The translations under genes were made by a program, and so were the position numbers. A DNA stretch of 64,000 bases. Source: UBA5314 sp964635975 (GTDB taxonomy: Bacteria > Bacillota > Syntrophomonadia > Syntrophomonadales > Syntrophomonadaceae). The stretch is taken from NCBI GenBank assembly GCA_964635975.1, contig CAZWPO010000003.1:1-64000 (forward strand), read 5' to 3'. Below are positions 16,842 to 25,451 of this stretch, in pieces (within the stretch, counting starts at the first letter, position 1; each line of letters starts with the position of its first letter). The notes below the pieces were generated by a model, which was given only the letters and a program-made list of their open reading frames with translations, searched no databases and was not told the origin of the DNA.

Positions 16842-17761
16842 AAACTATCGCCTGCCTTCTCTTCCCTTTTTGACAGGGAAATAAATACGTCTTCCAGATT
16901 GGGGGCAATTTGCCTGGGTTTGACCCCCAAAAGATTGAAAATCCGATCCTGGTCATCACTATCGTTTACTAAAATATGTAGTAAACGGCCATGGAGATTA
17001 ACATCTTGAACAAAAGGCCAGGTTTTAATTTCTTTCATCACTTCTAAAGGCTGGTCAAGCAGGACTTCCAGCAATATGCCTTTTATGACCGTCTGTTTTA
17101 GAACGTCAGGGTGATCCATGGCCATTACTTTCCCTTGATTAAAGAAGACGATCTGGTCGCATCGCTCGGCTTCATCCATGAAATGGGTGCTCACTATGAT
17201 GGAGGTTCCCTGACTGGTCAGATCCTGGATCAGGTTGAAGAACTCGCGGCGCATAATGGGACTGACACCGCTGGTTGGCTCATCAAGAAACAACAGCGGC
17301 GGATTGGCTATGATTGCACATCCCAGAGCCAGCCTTTGCTTAAAGCCTAAACTCAAAACGCTAACCAGGTCATTTTCTCTCCCCTTCAACCAGGTTATAG
17401 TCAGGATTTCGTCCATGCGCTTTCGGCGCTGCTGCGAGGGGATGCTGTATAAACCGGCATAAAAGGCCAAATTTTCTAATACTGTCATGTCTTCATAGAG
17501 GCTGAATTTCTGTGACATGTAGCCAATTTGGTGTTTGATCTCCTCGGTATCTGTCGCCAGGTTATAGCCGAGCACCTCGCCGCTTCCAAAAGAGGGTTCC
17601 AGAATCCCGCACAGCATTCGTATAGTGGTCGACTTGCCTGCGCCATTTGGCCCTAAAAAGCCGCATACCTGGCCGGGCGGAATAGAAAGGTTTATCCTAT
17701 CAACGGCCGTGAAGGAGCCAAACTTTTTGCTTAGATTCTCGGTTCTAACCACCAAATCCAT
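16838..17761 (-). CDS. ABC transporter ATPase, second half of a YbhF-type pair
   Basis: The 307-residue ATPase powers the adjacent permease. Walker A is GPNGAGKST (about 35-43), Walker B is LLFLDEPTSG. The signature loop reads LSLGFKQRL instead of LSGGQ; that degenerate form is characteristic of the C-terminal ATPase half of YbhF. Start overlaps the previous ATPase gene by 17 bases. It likely pairs with the canonical ATPase as a heterodimer. In E. coli both halves are one polypeptide. Confidence 0.88.
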   Translation of the reverse strand: MDLVVRTENLSKKFGSFTAVDRINLSIPPGQVCGFLGPNGAGKSTTIRMLCGILEPSFGSGEVLGYNLATDTEEIKHQIGYMSQKFSLYEDMTVLENLAFYAGLYSIPSQQRRKRMDEILTITWLKGRENDLVSVLSLGFKQRLALGCAIIANPPLLFLDEPTSGVSPIMRREFFNLIQDLTSQGTSIIVSTHFMDEAERCDQIVFFNQGKVMAMDHPDVLKQTVIKGILLEVLLDQPLEVMKEIKTWPFVQDVNLHGRLLHILVNDSDDQDRIFNLLGVKPRQIAPNLEDVFISLSKREEKAGDSL

Positions 17762-18665
17762 TTTCCAAACCTCTTAGCTTCACCAGGCCGACAAACACAT
17801 CTTCCATTGAGGGCGCTGCCGTATCGATTGATAGGATTTCCTCGCCATGTGCAGCCAGGTGAGCACTGATGGAGACGAAACTCCTTTGCGCGTCTTCCAC
17901 AAATAAGTGGTATTTATAACCAAAAAAAGATGAATCTATTACTCCCTCAACACCCTCGAAAAAGCGAGGTTGTTTTAGGTTGGTCTTCAACTCCAAAATG
18001 GTGTATGGGAAAGCCTGTTTCAATTCATCGGGGTTGTCTGCCGCCAACAGGGTGCCTTCATGGATAATCCCGACCCGGTGGCAGAGTTCGGCTTCATCCA
18101 TATACGGGGTTGACATAAGGATAGTCATCCCCTGCTGGTTTAAGTGATATAGTATAGTCCAGAACTCTTTTCTTGATTGGGGATCCACCCCGTAGGTCGG
18201 CTCATCTAATATGAGTATACTCGGCCTGGTAATCAAGGAGCTGGTCAAAGCGAGTTTTTGCTTCATTCCTCCCGAGAGTTGCTCGGCCAGGCGCTTCTTG
18301 AAGGGCAAAAGACCGGTTAAAGATAAGATCTCATCAGCCCGCTCAATAATGGTTGCTTTCGGTACGTTGTACATAGAACCGAAAAAAATTATGTTTTCCA
18401 TCACGGAGAGTTCTGGATAGAGGCTGAATCGCTGAGGCATATAACCTAATTCCTTGCGGGGCAGATCCCAGGGAGTCTTGTCCATCAATAGCACTTCACC
18501 CTGATCAGGAGACAGAATACCACAAAGCATACGAAAAAGGGTGCTCTTACCGGCGCCGTCGGGGCCAACCAGACCAAAAATCTCCTGTTTGCTGATTTGC
18601 AGGCTTATTTGCTTCACCGCTCTAGTTGATTTAAAAGACTTACTTAAGCCGGTACAGCGGATCAT
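17745..18665 (-). CDS. ABC transporter ATPase, first half of a YbhF-type pair
   Basis: The 306-residue ATPase has Walker A GPDGAGKST, a canonical LSGGMKQKL signature, Walker B ILILDEPTYGVDP, and a C-terminal extension of about 85 residues. It matches the N-terminal half of YbhF. Its ATG overlaps the stop of the membrane fusion protein gene (ATGA). The four gene products form one exporter: fusion protein, two ATPases and a permease. Confidence 0.88.
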   Translation of the reverse strand: MIRCTGLSKSFKSTRAVKQISLQISKQEIFGLVGPDGAGKSTLFRMLCGILSPDQGEVLLMDKTPWDLPRKELGYMPQRFSLYPELSVMENIIFFGSMYNVPKATIIERADEILSLTGLLPFKKRLAEQLSGGMKQKLALTSSLITRPSILILDEPTYGVDPQSRKEFWTILYHLNQQGMTILMSTPYMDEAELCHRVGIIHEGTLLAADNPDELKQAFPYTILELKTNLKQPRFFEGVEGVIDSSFFGYKYHLFVEDAQRSFVSISAHLAAHGEEILSIDTAAPSMEDVFVGLVKLRGLENGFGG

Positions 18666-19657
18666 TGATTTCCACCCATGTCGAATACTACGTCAGCAGG
18701 CATACCAGGTTTCAAGATACCATCAATATTTTCTACGGCTATCTTCACCGCAAACACAACATTGGTGCGCTCTTTCTTGGTTTGTATAGATTTGGGAGTA
18801 TACTCACCCTTTGAAGCAATTTCAATAACCTCACCAGAAAAAACCTGGCTACTTCCACTCACGGTCACTTGCACCTTCTGCTGGAGGCTTATCAACGGGA
18901 GGTCGTCAGTAGGAATATAGACCTTTATCCACAGGTCTGTCAGATTAGTTACACTCAGCAGTGAAGCACCGGCGGAAATAAATTCACCCGCTTCGTAGTT
19001 TTTGGAACTTACCGTACCGTCAATCGGGGAGACTATTTTGAGGTCATCAAGAACTGCTTCGCTGGCTTTTAGCACTGCTTTGCTCCGGTCTACTTCGGCG
19101 GATGCAGCCGATATTTCTTCGGATCTGCTGCCTGCGGTAAGCAGGTTCAACCTGGCCTGGGCGATAGCCAGGGTTTCCTCCAGAACTCTATTATTGGTCT
19201 CAGCCTGCTCAAGCTGCTGGGGTGAGAGTGCCCCATTGTTGCATAAAGTCCGTGTTCGCTCCAGTTCTCGAGACGACTGGTCCAGGTTGGCCTGAGCCAG
19301 ATTCACACTGGCTTGTGCAGACTTTATTTCTTCATCTCGTGATCCGGACAGCAGTTGCTTGAGTTTAGCTTCTGCCGCTAGTACGCTCATGGCGTCCCTT
19401 TCTTTTTGGGCCAGCAGGTCATTCCTTGCCAGGGTGGCGGCTACCTGGCCGGCAACAACCTTATCCCCCTCCCGTAACATCAGATTGCTGATCGTTCCGC
19501 TGTTCTTAGCTTTCAAGTCAACACTTGTAGCCTCAATAGTGCCAGATGCTTCCAATTGAGTAGTGGGGCCAGCGTAGTAGTGCTGGTATCCGTAATATCC
19601 GGCGCCCAGTAGAGCACATAAAAGTAGAATCATTAAAAAGGGTTTTACTCTTTCCAT
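18662..19657 (-). CDS. HlyD-family membrane fusion protein of the ABC exporter (YbhG-like)
   Basis: The 331-residue protein is anchored by one N-terminal helix (about 6-24). It has a split biotinyl-lipoyl domain (GTISNLMLREGDKVVAGQ near 50 and DGTVSSKNYEAGEFISAG near 215) around an alpha-helical hairpin rich in Ala/Glu/Gln (about 85-190). It links the exporter to the outer side. ATG 19657 is chosen because AGGTGGG (19673-19667) stands nine bases upstream; a longer frame from TTG 19693 lacks a site. It is the first gene of the minus-strand exporter operon. Confidence 0.88.
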   Translation of the reverse strand: MERVKPFLMILLLCALLGAGYYGYQHYYAGPTTQLEASGTIEATSVDLKAKNSGTISNLMLREGDKVVAGQVAATLARNDLLAQKERDAMSVLAAEAKLKQLLSGSRDEEIKSAQASVNLAQANLDQSSRELERTRTLCNNGALSPQQLEQAETNNRVLEETLAIAQARLNLLTAGSRSEEISAASAEVDRSKAVLKASEAVLDDLKIVSPIDGTVSSKNYEAGEFISAGASLLSVTNLTDLWIKVYIPTDDLPLISLQQKVQVTVSGSSQVFSGEVIEIASKGEYTPKSIQTKKERTNVVFAVKIAVENIDGILKPGMPADVVFDMGGNQ

Positions 19658-19675
19658 TACCAAATCCCACCTCAT

Positions 19676-19703
19676 GTAAACCATTGCTACCAAATGAGTT
19701 TAC
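19676..19703 (-). promoter_or_regulatory. Possible TetR operator upstream of the exporter operon
   Basis: GTAAAC and GTTTAC form an inverted repeat 28 bases across, just ahead of the first exporter gene. A TATAAT on the minus strand (19730-19725) lies upstream of it. Position suits repression by the operon's TetR protein; binding is not demonstrated by sequence. Confidence 0.25.
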
Positions 19704-19901
19704 CTAGTATATCAATAATAGCATATTATATTGCATAACCGACTAATAAAAAACAAGATTCTGAACAAATGTATTTTACAGGGCTAACGTTTGCAGCAGC
19801 AAGCTGGTGATTGATATGCTGAGTTCTTATATAATGTCTAATAGAACCTGACTTTAATCTGTGCTATTCTTCAATCATAACGGGCAGAAGGGCGGGATTA
19901 C

Positions 19902-20600
19902 ATGCCAAACAAAATGGCAGGCAGCACCGAGCAGCTTTTCCATGGGAAACGATTACTGGTATTTGCGCCTCATCCGGATGACGATATACTTGGCTGCGGG
20001 GGGAGCATAGCCAAATACTCGGCTGAATGCGCAAGTATTTGCATAGTCTATCTCAGCTCCGGAGAAGCGGGGGGAATCCAGAACGAGGATTTAAAAAGCA
20101 TCCGCGCCGAAGAAGCCCGAAAAGCAGCAGCAGTGCTGGGGATTGATGATCTTGTATTTATGAATCTTCCTGATGGGCGAATAGAAGTTCAAGCGGAGGC
20201 CCTGGACCGCGTGGTTGCCCTGCTCCGTCAAAAGCGACCCTACGTGCTGTATCTTCCGCACGCTGCTGATTTGCATCGGGATCATCTTAAAACTAATGAA
20301 CTGGTCATGGAGGCCTGCCGAAGATCTGCTGGACCATGGCATCCACAATGTGGAAAGGAGCCCTGGGAGGTTGCCTGGATATTAGCTTACGAAATATGGT
20401 CGCCGCTTGCTAAAATCAATTATGTTGAGGATATTACCCAGCAGATGCCCAAAAAAATAAAAGCCCTCAGGCAGCATAAATCGCAGCTAAGCGATATTGC
20501 TTATGATGAAGCGATAAAAGGATTGAATCGTTATCGGGGCGTCACTACTGGGCGGGGAGAATACTGCGAATGCTTCGAATTGATCAAAGCGCAGCTATGA
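19902..20600 (+). CDS. LmbE/PIG-L family zinc N-deacetylase
   Basis: The 232-residue protein has the family zinc motif H24-P-D-D followed by DILGCGG, and the second zinc-binding segment LHRDH near 127. Characterised members (MshB, BshB, PIG-L) remove acetyl groups from GlcNAc conjugates. It overlaps the next gene, a glycosyltransferase, by four bases. The pair could build and deacetylate a GlcNAc conjugate. Substrate cannot be read from sequence. Confidence 0.88.
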   Translation: MPNKMAGSTEQLFHGKRLLVFAPHPDDDILGCGGSIAKYSAECASICIVYLSSGEAGGIQNEDLKSIRAEEARKAAAVLGIDDLVFMNLPDGRIEVQAEALDRVVALLRQKRPYVLYLPHAADLHRDHLKTNELVMEACRRSAGPWHPQCGKEPWEVAWILAYEIWSPLAKINYVEDITQQMPKKIKALRQHKSQLSDIAYDEAIKGLNRYRGVTTGRGEYCECFELIKAQL

Positions 20601-21634
20601 TTGAGCCGGGAAAGGTTATCCTACTAGCACCTTTTCTTCATCAGCAAAGAGGCAACGCCATCACCGCCATGCGCCTGTTTCAAGGCTTAAGTCGAAGAGG
20701 ATTCGAGATTGAGATTATTTCCCTGGAAGAAAAAAAGGCCCTTGATCAGGTCAGAAGCATGCTTATTTCTGGGAACGTCAAACTCATTCATGGATTAAAC
20801 GCACTGCATATGAGTGCAGTATTAGCCGAGCTTGATGAATACAAGGACTGGCAATTGCTGCTGACTATGACGGGCACCGATGTTAATTATGGATTTAAAG
20901 ATATGAAGCATCGTGCCCGCATGCTCACGACAATGGAGAGAGCCGCACGCATTGTGGTTTTCAATTCCCGCTTTGTGGAGATTATCAAGCAGGAGTGGCC
21001 TGCTGGAAGGGACCAACTGCGTGTTATTCCGCAGGGAATCAGACTTGAAATGGCCGCGCCGATCACCCGGCAGCAAATAGGAATATCTGACCAAGACATC
21101 GTGTTTGTTTTACCAAGCGGACTGAGGCGGGTCAAAAACCTGGAAATGGCAATAGAAGGATTGGACATGGCCAGGGAGCAATTTCCGGATATTAGGCTGC
21201 TCATAGTGGGTTCAGTGTTGGAGCAGGATTATGCCGAACACTTGCTGTCCCTGATCAGAGACATGCCTTGGGTAAGCTATCTTGGCGAAATTAAACATCA
21301 GCTGATGTCTGCCGTATATAGTATTAGCGATATAGTTATCAATAGTTCACTATCAGAAGGACAGCCCCAGGCAGCATTGGAGGCCATGAGCATCGGCAAG
21401 CCGGCCCTGCTGAGCGCCGTATTCGGCAACCTGGGAATGATTGAACACGGCCAGCAGGGGTACTATTTTCACAATAGCAGGGAACTGAGCCGCCTGGTGG
21501 TTAGCTTGAGTGGCGATAATAGGCTGAGAAAGAGTTTGGGTGAGGCAGCCCTTCGGCACATTAAAGAACATTTTTCACCGGAAGCAGAATTGGATGCCTA
21601 TGAAGTGCTCTACAGAGAATTGTTGATCCAGTAA
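20597..21634 (+). CDS. Family GT4-like glycosyltransferase
   Basis: The 345-residue protein has a GT-B fold pattern: N-terminal acceptor domain (to about 165) and a donor-binding C-terminal domain with LPSGLRRVKNLEMAI, then the nucleotide-sugar motif SSLSEGQPQAALEAMSIGKP. The N-terminal block (RGNAITAMRLFQGL ... LLTMTGTD) resembles the SenB-like (TIGR04348) group more than BshA, by my reading. ATG 20597 sits in an ATGA overlap with the deacetylase gene; an ATG nine codons earlier has no good ribosome site. Coupling suggests one pathway with the LmbE protein. Confidence 0.8.
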   Translation: MIEPGKVILLAPFLHQQRGNAITAMRLFQGLSRRGFEIEIISLEEKKALDQVRSMLISGNVKLIHGLNALHMSAVLAELDEYKDWQLLLTMTGTDVNYGFKDMKHRARMLTTMERAARIVVFNSRFVEIIKQEWPAGRDQLRVIPQGIRLEMAAPITRQQIGISDQDIVFVLPSGLRRVKNLEMAIEGLDMAREQFPDIRLLIVGSVLEQDYAEHLLSLIRDMPWVSYLGEIKHQLMSAVYSISDIVINSSLSEGQPQAALEAMSIGKPALLSAVFGNLGMIEHGQQGYYFHNSRELSRLVVSLSGDNRLRKSLGEAALRHIKEHFSPEAELDAYEVLYRELLIQ

Positions 21635-21665
21635 AATCAGTATAATAAGATGAGCCGGGACGTTT

Positions 21666-21695
21666 TTGTCCGTGCTTGGCGTGATGAGTTATAAT
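21666..21695 (+). promoter_or_regulatory. Sigma-A-like promoter for the WalJ-like gene
   Basis: TTGTCC (21666-21671), 18-base spacer, TATAAT (21690-21695). The predicted start is about 25 bases before the gene. Confidence 0.5.
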
Positions 21696-21727
21696 GAGAT
21701 AGTAATCAGGCATACATAAGGAGCAGC

Positions 21728-22510
21728 ATGATAAATATTCACGTTTTGGCCAGTGGAAGTACAGGCAATGCAGTCTTGTTCCACCTGGGAGATAAGCTCT
21801 TGCTAATTGATGCTGGAATTAGCGCCCGCCGCATTGAGCGCAGCATGGCTGACCTGGGCTATAAAGCCGGGAACCTGGATGCTATTCTGGTAACCCATGA
21901 ACATAAGGACCACATCACGGGTTTGGAGGTGTTGGCCCGCCGACATACTATTCCGGTATATACCCGGCCCAAGACCTGGCGGGCTTTAAGCTGTAAGGAT
22001 AAGATACCGGGGAGCTGCATCAGGGAGATTGACTCGTTTTTTTCGATAGGTGCGGTCGACATAGAGGCTTTTTCGCTGTCCCATGATGCGGTTGATCCGG
22101 TCGGGTACTGCCTGCACTATAAGGGGAAAAAGATGGTTCTGGCTACTGATCTCGGAACTATCACCGAAGGAGTGGAACAGGCTTTGGCTATGTCGGATGC
22201 ATTGGTGCTGGAAAGCAATCATGACCCGGATATGCTGGCTCATGGGCCCTATCCCCACTTCTTGAAGCAGAGAATTAAAAGCCATTACGGACATTTGTCC
22301 AACCAGCAAGCTGCGCTTCTATTGAGCAGGATCCCCAGACCAGCTATGCTACATGTACTGTTGGCTCATCTCAGCAAGCAGAATAACACACCGCTTTTAG
22401 CCCGCGAGACGATTGGGAATATATTGAACAGCAAGGGATGCCCGGTGGGGGAGGAAATCCTTCTTTATTCGACCCATCCGCACATGACCAGCAGCGTTAA
22501 GGTAGTATAA
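21728..22510 (+). CDS. Metallo-beta-lactamase fold hydrolase, YycJ/WalJ family
   Basis: This 260-residue cytoplasmic metallohydrolase begins with the family signature MINIHVLASGSTGNA. The metal motif is H57-E-H59-K-D61-H62, with further His/Asp ligands in SLSHDAVDP, ATDLG and ESNHD. WalJ proteins have a single- or double-strand nuclease-like role linked to cell-wall control in Bacilli; here it is not in a walRK operon. The start is ATG 21728 after AAGGAG. Confidence 0.9.
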   Translation: MINIHVLASGSTGNAVLFHLGDKLLLIDAGISARRIERSMADLGYKAGNLDAILVTHEHKDHITGLEVLARRHTIPVYTRPKTWRALSCKDKIPGSCIREIDSFFSIGAVDIEAFSLSHDAVDPVGYCLHYKGKKMVLATDLGTITEGVEQALAMSDALVLESNHDPDMLAHGPYPHFLKQRIKSHYGHLSNQQAALLLSRIPRPAMLHVLLAHLSKQNNTPLLARETIGNILNSKGCPVGEEILLYSTHPHMTSSVKVV

Positions 22511-22588
22511 TCGTTATCCGTGCAAACGCGCTGAATGGTATGCTGCTGCCCTCAATCCTGGGAGGCGCATAATCCCATAAAAATAATT

Positions 22589-22628
22589 ATCCCCCTATTA
22601 GCAGTCCATGCATATGGGGGATTTTATT
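22589..22628 (+). terminator. Terminator between convergent genes
   Basis: ATCCCCC (22589-22595) and GGGGGAT (22616-22622) form a 7-bp stem with a long loop, followed by TTTTATTT on the plus strand. It separates the WalJ-like gene from the convergent protease gene. Confidence 0.5.
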
Positions 22629-22672
22629 TAGACAAGTCGTCGGGGATGGGACCAATTTTCAGGGATCAAGTA

Positions 22673-23509
22673 CTAGTGGCCTCCCTTTCTATAAGGCAGG
22701 GGGATGTATTCTACATTCGGTATCTGCCGTGATGGCTGGGGGTATAATGCCATGAGTTCAAACACTTCCAGTGGTACGGTACAATCGATCGGCAGCCCCA
22801 GTTCACTGAGGGTGGAGCAAACCAGCGCATAGTCGTGAGTCCAATGCCCTTCGCTTAACAGGCGCGCCAGTTCCCTGGCTTTTTCCTCTTCCAGGCGGGG
22901 TGTAAGAATTTCCATGGTGGTATGAAATACCTGAAGGGTAGCCTTTTCAGCTATATCAGCCAGGATGTAGGTTTCATCTTTGATATCAGCAGGGGACTTT
23001 TCTTTCAGCACCCGGATGATTGAACTGGCAGGATACTGGCCTATCTGAGGATCTATAGGCCCCAGGATAGCATTTTCATCCAGCAATATTTCGTCAGCTG
23101 CCAAAGCGATCAGAGTTCCTCCGGACATGGCATACTGGGGGATGATGGCCGTAACCCGGGCGGGATGTTTTTTTAGGGCCCGGGCGATTTGCTCAGCGGC
23201 CAGTACTAATCCGCCGGGAGTGTGCAAAATAATATCTATAGGCATATCATCCGGAGTCATTCGAATTGCCCTGAGGACCTGCTCCGAGTCCTCCATATCG
23301 ATGAAACGCCTAAAAAGCACACCTAAAAAACTGAGCGATTCCTGGCGGTGAATGAGAGTAATCACCCGGCTATTCCGGCTTCGCTCAATCTGTTTGATCA
23401 TAGAAAGGCGCCCTCCCATGATCTGCCTCTGCCGCAGGAAAGGGACCAGGGCCATCACTAAAAATATGATCCAGATGAATGAACCGATGTCAAAATTCAA
23501 AAGCAGCAC
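22673..23509 (-). CDS. Membrane-anchored Ser/Lys protease of the SDH family (Clp/SppA-like fold)
   Basis: The 278-residue protein has one N-terminal membrane helix (about 5-25). Its cytoplasmic domain has the Clp/crotonase-type serine protease fold. The nucleophile is expected at S129 in YAMSGGTLIALA, after the HTPGG oxyanion motif at 96-100. It matches the serine dehydrogenase-proteinase (PF01972) group. It starts two bases after the cyclophilin gene stop, so the two form an operon that may handle damaged or misfolded membrane proteins; the latter is inference. Confidence 0.85.
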   Translation of the reverse strand: MLLLNFDIGSFIWIIFLVMALVPFLRQRQIMGGRLSMIKQIERSRNSRVITLIHRQESLSFLGVLFRRFIDMEDSEQVLRAIRMTPDDMPIDIILHTPGGLVLAAEQIARALKKHPARVTAIIPQYAMSGGTLIALAADEILLDENAILGPIDPQIGQYPASSIIRVLKEKSPADIKDETYILADIAEKATLQVFHTTMEILTPRLEEEKARELARLLSEGHWTHDYALVCSTLSELGLPIDCTVPLEVFELMALYPQPSRQIPNVEYIPLPYRKGGH

Positions 23510-23511
23510 CT

Positions 23512-24033
23512 CTAAAGCTTCTGTAAAGTCGGCAACTCGGCTCCTTTGGTGTCGATAGTAATAGAAGCTATGACCTGATCCTCCCTGGGCTTATCCCGAT
23601 AATCCCGAGGAGAGCTGACAATCTGGTCAGCGAGCTCAATGCCTTCAATGACCTTCCCAAATGCAGCATATTCGCCATCAAGATAAGGAGCGGGAGCAAC
23701 CATTATGAAGAATTGGGATCCGGCCGAGTCAGGGAATGAAGTGCGGGCCATAGAAACAACACCACGATCGTGATGAAGGTCATTTTTGAATCCATTGCTT
23801 GAGAATTCGCCTTTGATGCTGTATCCCGGGCCACCGGTGCCTTCGCCATGGGGACAGCCCCCCTGAATCATGAAGCCGGGAATCACGCGGTGAAAAAGTA
23901 TGCCCGAGTAAAAACCTTTCTGAACCAGCTCAACAAAGTTCGCCACTGTCTGGGGGGCGGTCTCGGGATAGAGTTCTATAAGTATTTTTCCTCCGTTTTC
24001 CATTTCGATAGTTGCCAGCGGATTATTACTCAC
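23512..24033 (-). CDS. Cyclophilin-type peptidyl-prolyl isomerase
   Basis: The 173-residue protein catalyses proline cis-trans isomerisation. Signature motifs are FHRVIPGFMIQGG near 47-60, GSQFFI near 106 and the DGEYAAFGKV segment. No signal peptide is present, so it is cytoplasmic. Start is GTG 24033 after AAAGGAGG. It heads a two-gene operon with the membrane protease. Confidence 0.95.
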   Translation of the reverse strand: MSNNPLATIEMENGGKILIELYPETAPQTVANFVELVQKGFYSGILFHRVIPGFMIQGGCPHGEGTGGPGYSIKGEFSSNGFKNDLHHDRGVVSMARTSFPDSAGSQFFIMVAPAPYLDGEYAAFGKVIEGIELADQIVSSPRDYRDKPREDQVIASITIDTKGAELPTLQKL

Positions 24034-24062
24034 AATACATCCTCCTTTTTAAACCTAGGGAT

Positions 24063-24071
24063 ATTATACCA
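24063..24071 (-). promoter_or_regulatory. Extended -10 promoter for the cyclophilin-protease operon
   Basis: On the minus strand TGGTATAAT reads 24071 to 24063, a perfect extended -10. It would start transcription about 23 bases before GTG 24033. No good -35 is seen. Confidence 0.45.
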
Positions 24072-24178
24072 GAAACGGCGGGTGTTTTATGTATTTATCA
24101 CATCTTTATCTTTTAAGCAGGCCAGGTCTATTGATGATATTATTAAGACATCAATTATATGAGGAAGGAAGAAAATAG

Positions 24179-25357
24179 ATGAAGCATAAAAACACTGTTT
24201 TTATTGGAATTGTGTTAAGTTCTTTTTTAACCACCCTGGTACTCTACCAGTGGATAAATTACCTGGTGACCAGCTTTCTAATTTTTGTCTCTGTGCTGAC
24301 AGCCGCTTTTTATGTAGCATTGAGCCAGGCCCGGGCCGAAAAACTGAGTGAAAAAGACATGCTGATAAACGCTGTTCAGCGTTTAGATGTTCAGAAGCAG
24401 GAGAATTACTTGATTGACCAGCTGATATACTGGGCGGGATTATTGGTTAAGAGCGAGACGGTCTTCTATTATATCCCTGGTGATCAGAAGCTGATAGGAG
24501 AGGTGGAAGAATCTGAAGACTGGATAGAACCATGCAGGGAGTTGATAGAGCAGGACCAGATTACCATCTGGCCGGGGTCAACGGCTCTTCAGGGTATTCC
24601 CGCTGGAGTGAAAAATTTGCTGGCGGTCCCCGTAAATACTGATTCTGAGCCCGAAGGCCGCCACGGATTGTTGGTTCTATACAATCGCCTGGCACCCGGA
24701 ACATACTCTTCTCAGGATGCGGCCCTGCTGCGAGTGCTGGCTCTTCATTGCGAATCTGTGTTGCACAGGTTTTCTGCTCAAATTGAAAAAGAGCGCTTTT
24801 ACAAAGATACTATCACTTATCTTATTCAGGGCAGCGAAGATGCGGATTTTAAAGGTCATGCCAGGCGTGTTCGTACCGTGGCTGTGATGCTGGGCAGCAA
24901 GTTGGGTCTTACAGAAACAGAATTGAGGGATCTGGATCTTGCTGCACTGCTACATGACTGCGGCAAAATGAACCAGGGGCCTTCACAATATGCCGAAGAA
25001 GGCCAGCCAAGCAGTGCGGGGGCTGATGAACATCCCCAGCGGGGAGCTGAATTTTTTCCCGAGGAGGAGCGGTATACACAAATCAAACAGGGAATTCTCT
25101 ACCATCATGAACGTTATAACGGCAGCGGATTTCCTGAAGGGCTCCATCATACCGAAATCCCCTTAATGGCTAGTGCTATAGCGGTAGCGGATATCTTCGA
25201 CGCACTAACCAAGCTTGGGGAGGAGGAACAGCGCTTGAGGGTTCAGGAAGCCTTCAATGTGATGAAAAAGGAAACCGGCACCTTGTTTGACCCCCTGGTT
25301 ATCGTGGCGCTGGAAGAGATAATCCCTGAACTGCTGGAAACAGAACCACTAAAATAA
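24179..25357 (+). CDS. Membrane GAF/HD-GYP-like signalling protein with degenerate GYP motif
   Basis: The 392-residue protein has two N-terminal helices (about 7-45), a GAF-like sensory region (about 65-195), and an HD domain (about 205-380). The HD pair appears in LLHDCGK. The helix that carries HHE-x-x-DG-x-GYP in c-di-GMP phosphodiesterases reads HHERYNGSGFP: the HHE is kept, but DG and GYP are altered to NG and GFP. It may be a weak or non-c-di-GMP phosphohydrolase. Upstream, TTGATG (24131-24136) and CATCAA (24149-24154) form an inverted repeat that could be an operator. Confidence 0.82.
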   Translation: MKHKNTVFIGIVLSSFLTTLVLYQWINYLVTSFLIFVSVLTAAFYVALSQARAEKLSEKDMLINAVQRLDVQKQENYLIDQLIYWAGLLVKSETVFYYIPGDQKLIGEVEESEDWIEPCRELIEQDQITIWPGSTALQGIPAGVKNLLAVPVNTDSEPEGRHGLLVLYNRLAPGTYSSQDAALLRVLALHCESVLHRFSAQIEKERFYKDTITYLIQGSEDADFKGHARRVRTVAVMLGSKLGLTETELRDLDLAALLHDCGKMNQGPSQYAEEGQPSSAGADEHPQRGAEFFPEEERYTQIKQGILYHHERYNGSGFPEGLHHTEIPLMASAIAVADIFDALTKLGEEEQRLRVQEAFNVMKKETGTLFDPLVIVALEEIIPELLETEPLK

Positions 25358-25408
25358 TAAAATATGGAAAATACCGTTAAAGATTTTTCCTCCCTTTTCC
25401 GATATTAA

Positions 25409-25431
25409 CCGGGAATAGTTATCATTCCCGG
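25409..25431 (+). other. Perfect 8-bp hairpin before the TIG-repeat gene
   Basis: CCGGGAAT and ATTCCCGG flank an AGTTATC loop. The hairpin ends six bases before the ribosome binding site of the 2052-residue protein gene. There is no T-run. It may stabilise the mRNA 5' end, act as an operator, or be a weak terminator of the upstream gene. Confidence 0.4.
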
Positions 25432-25451
25432 ATTAATGGAGGAAAAGCAGC

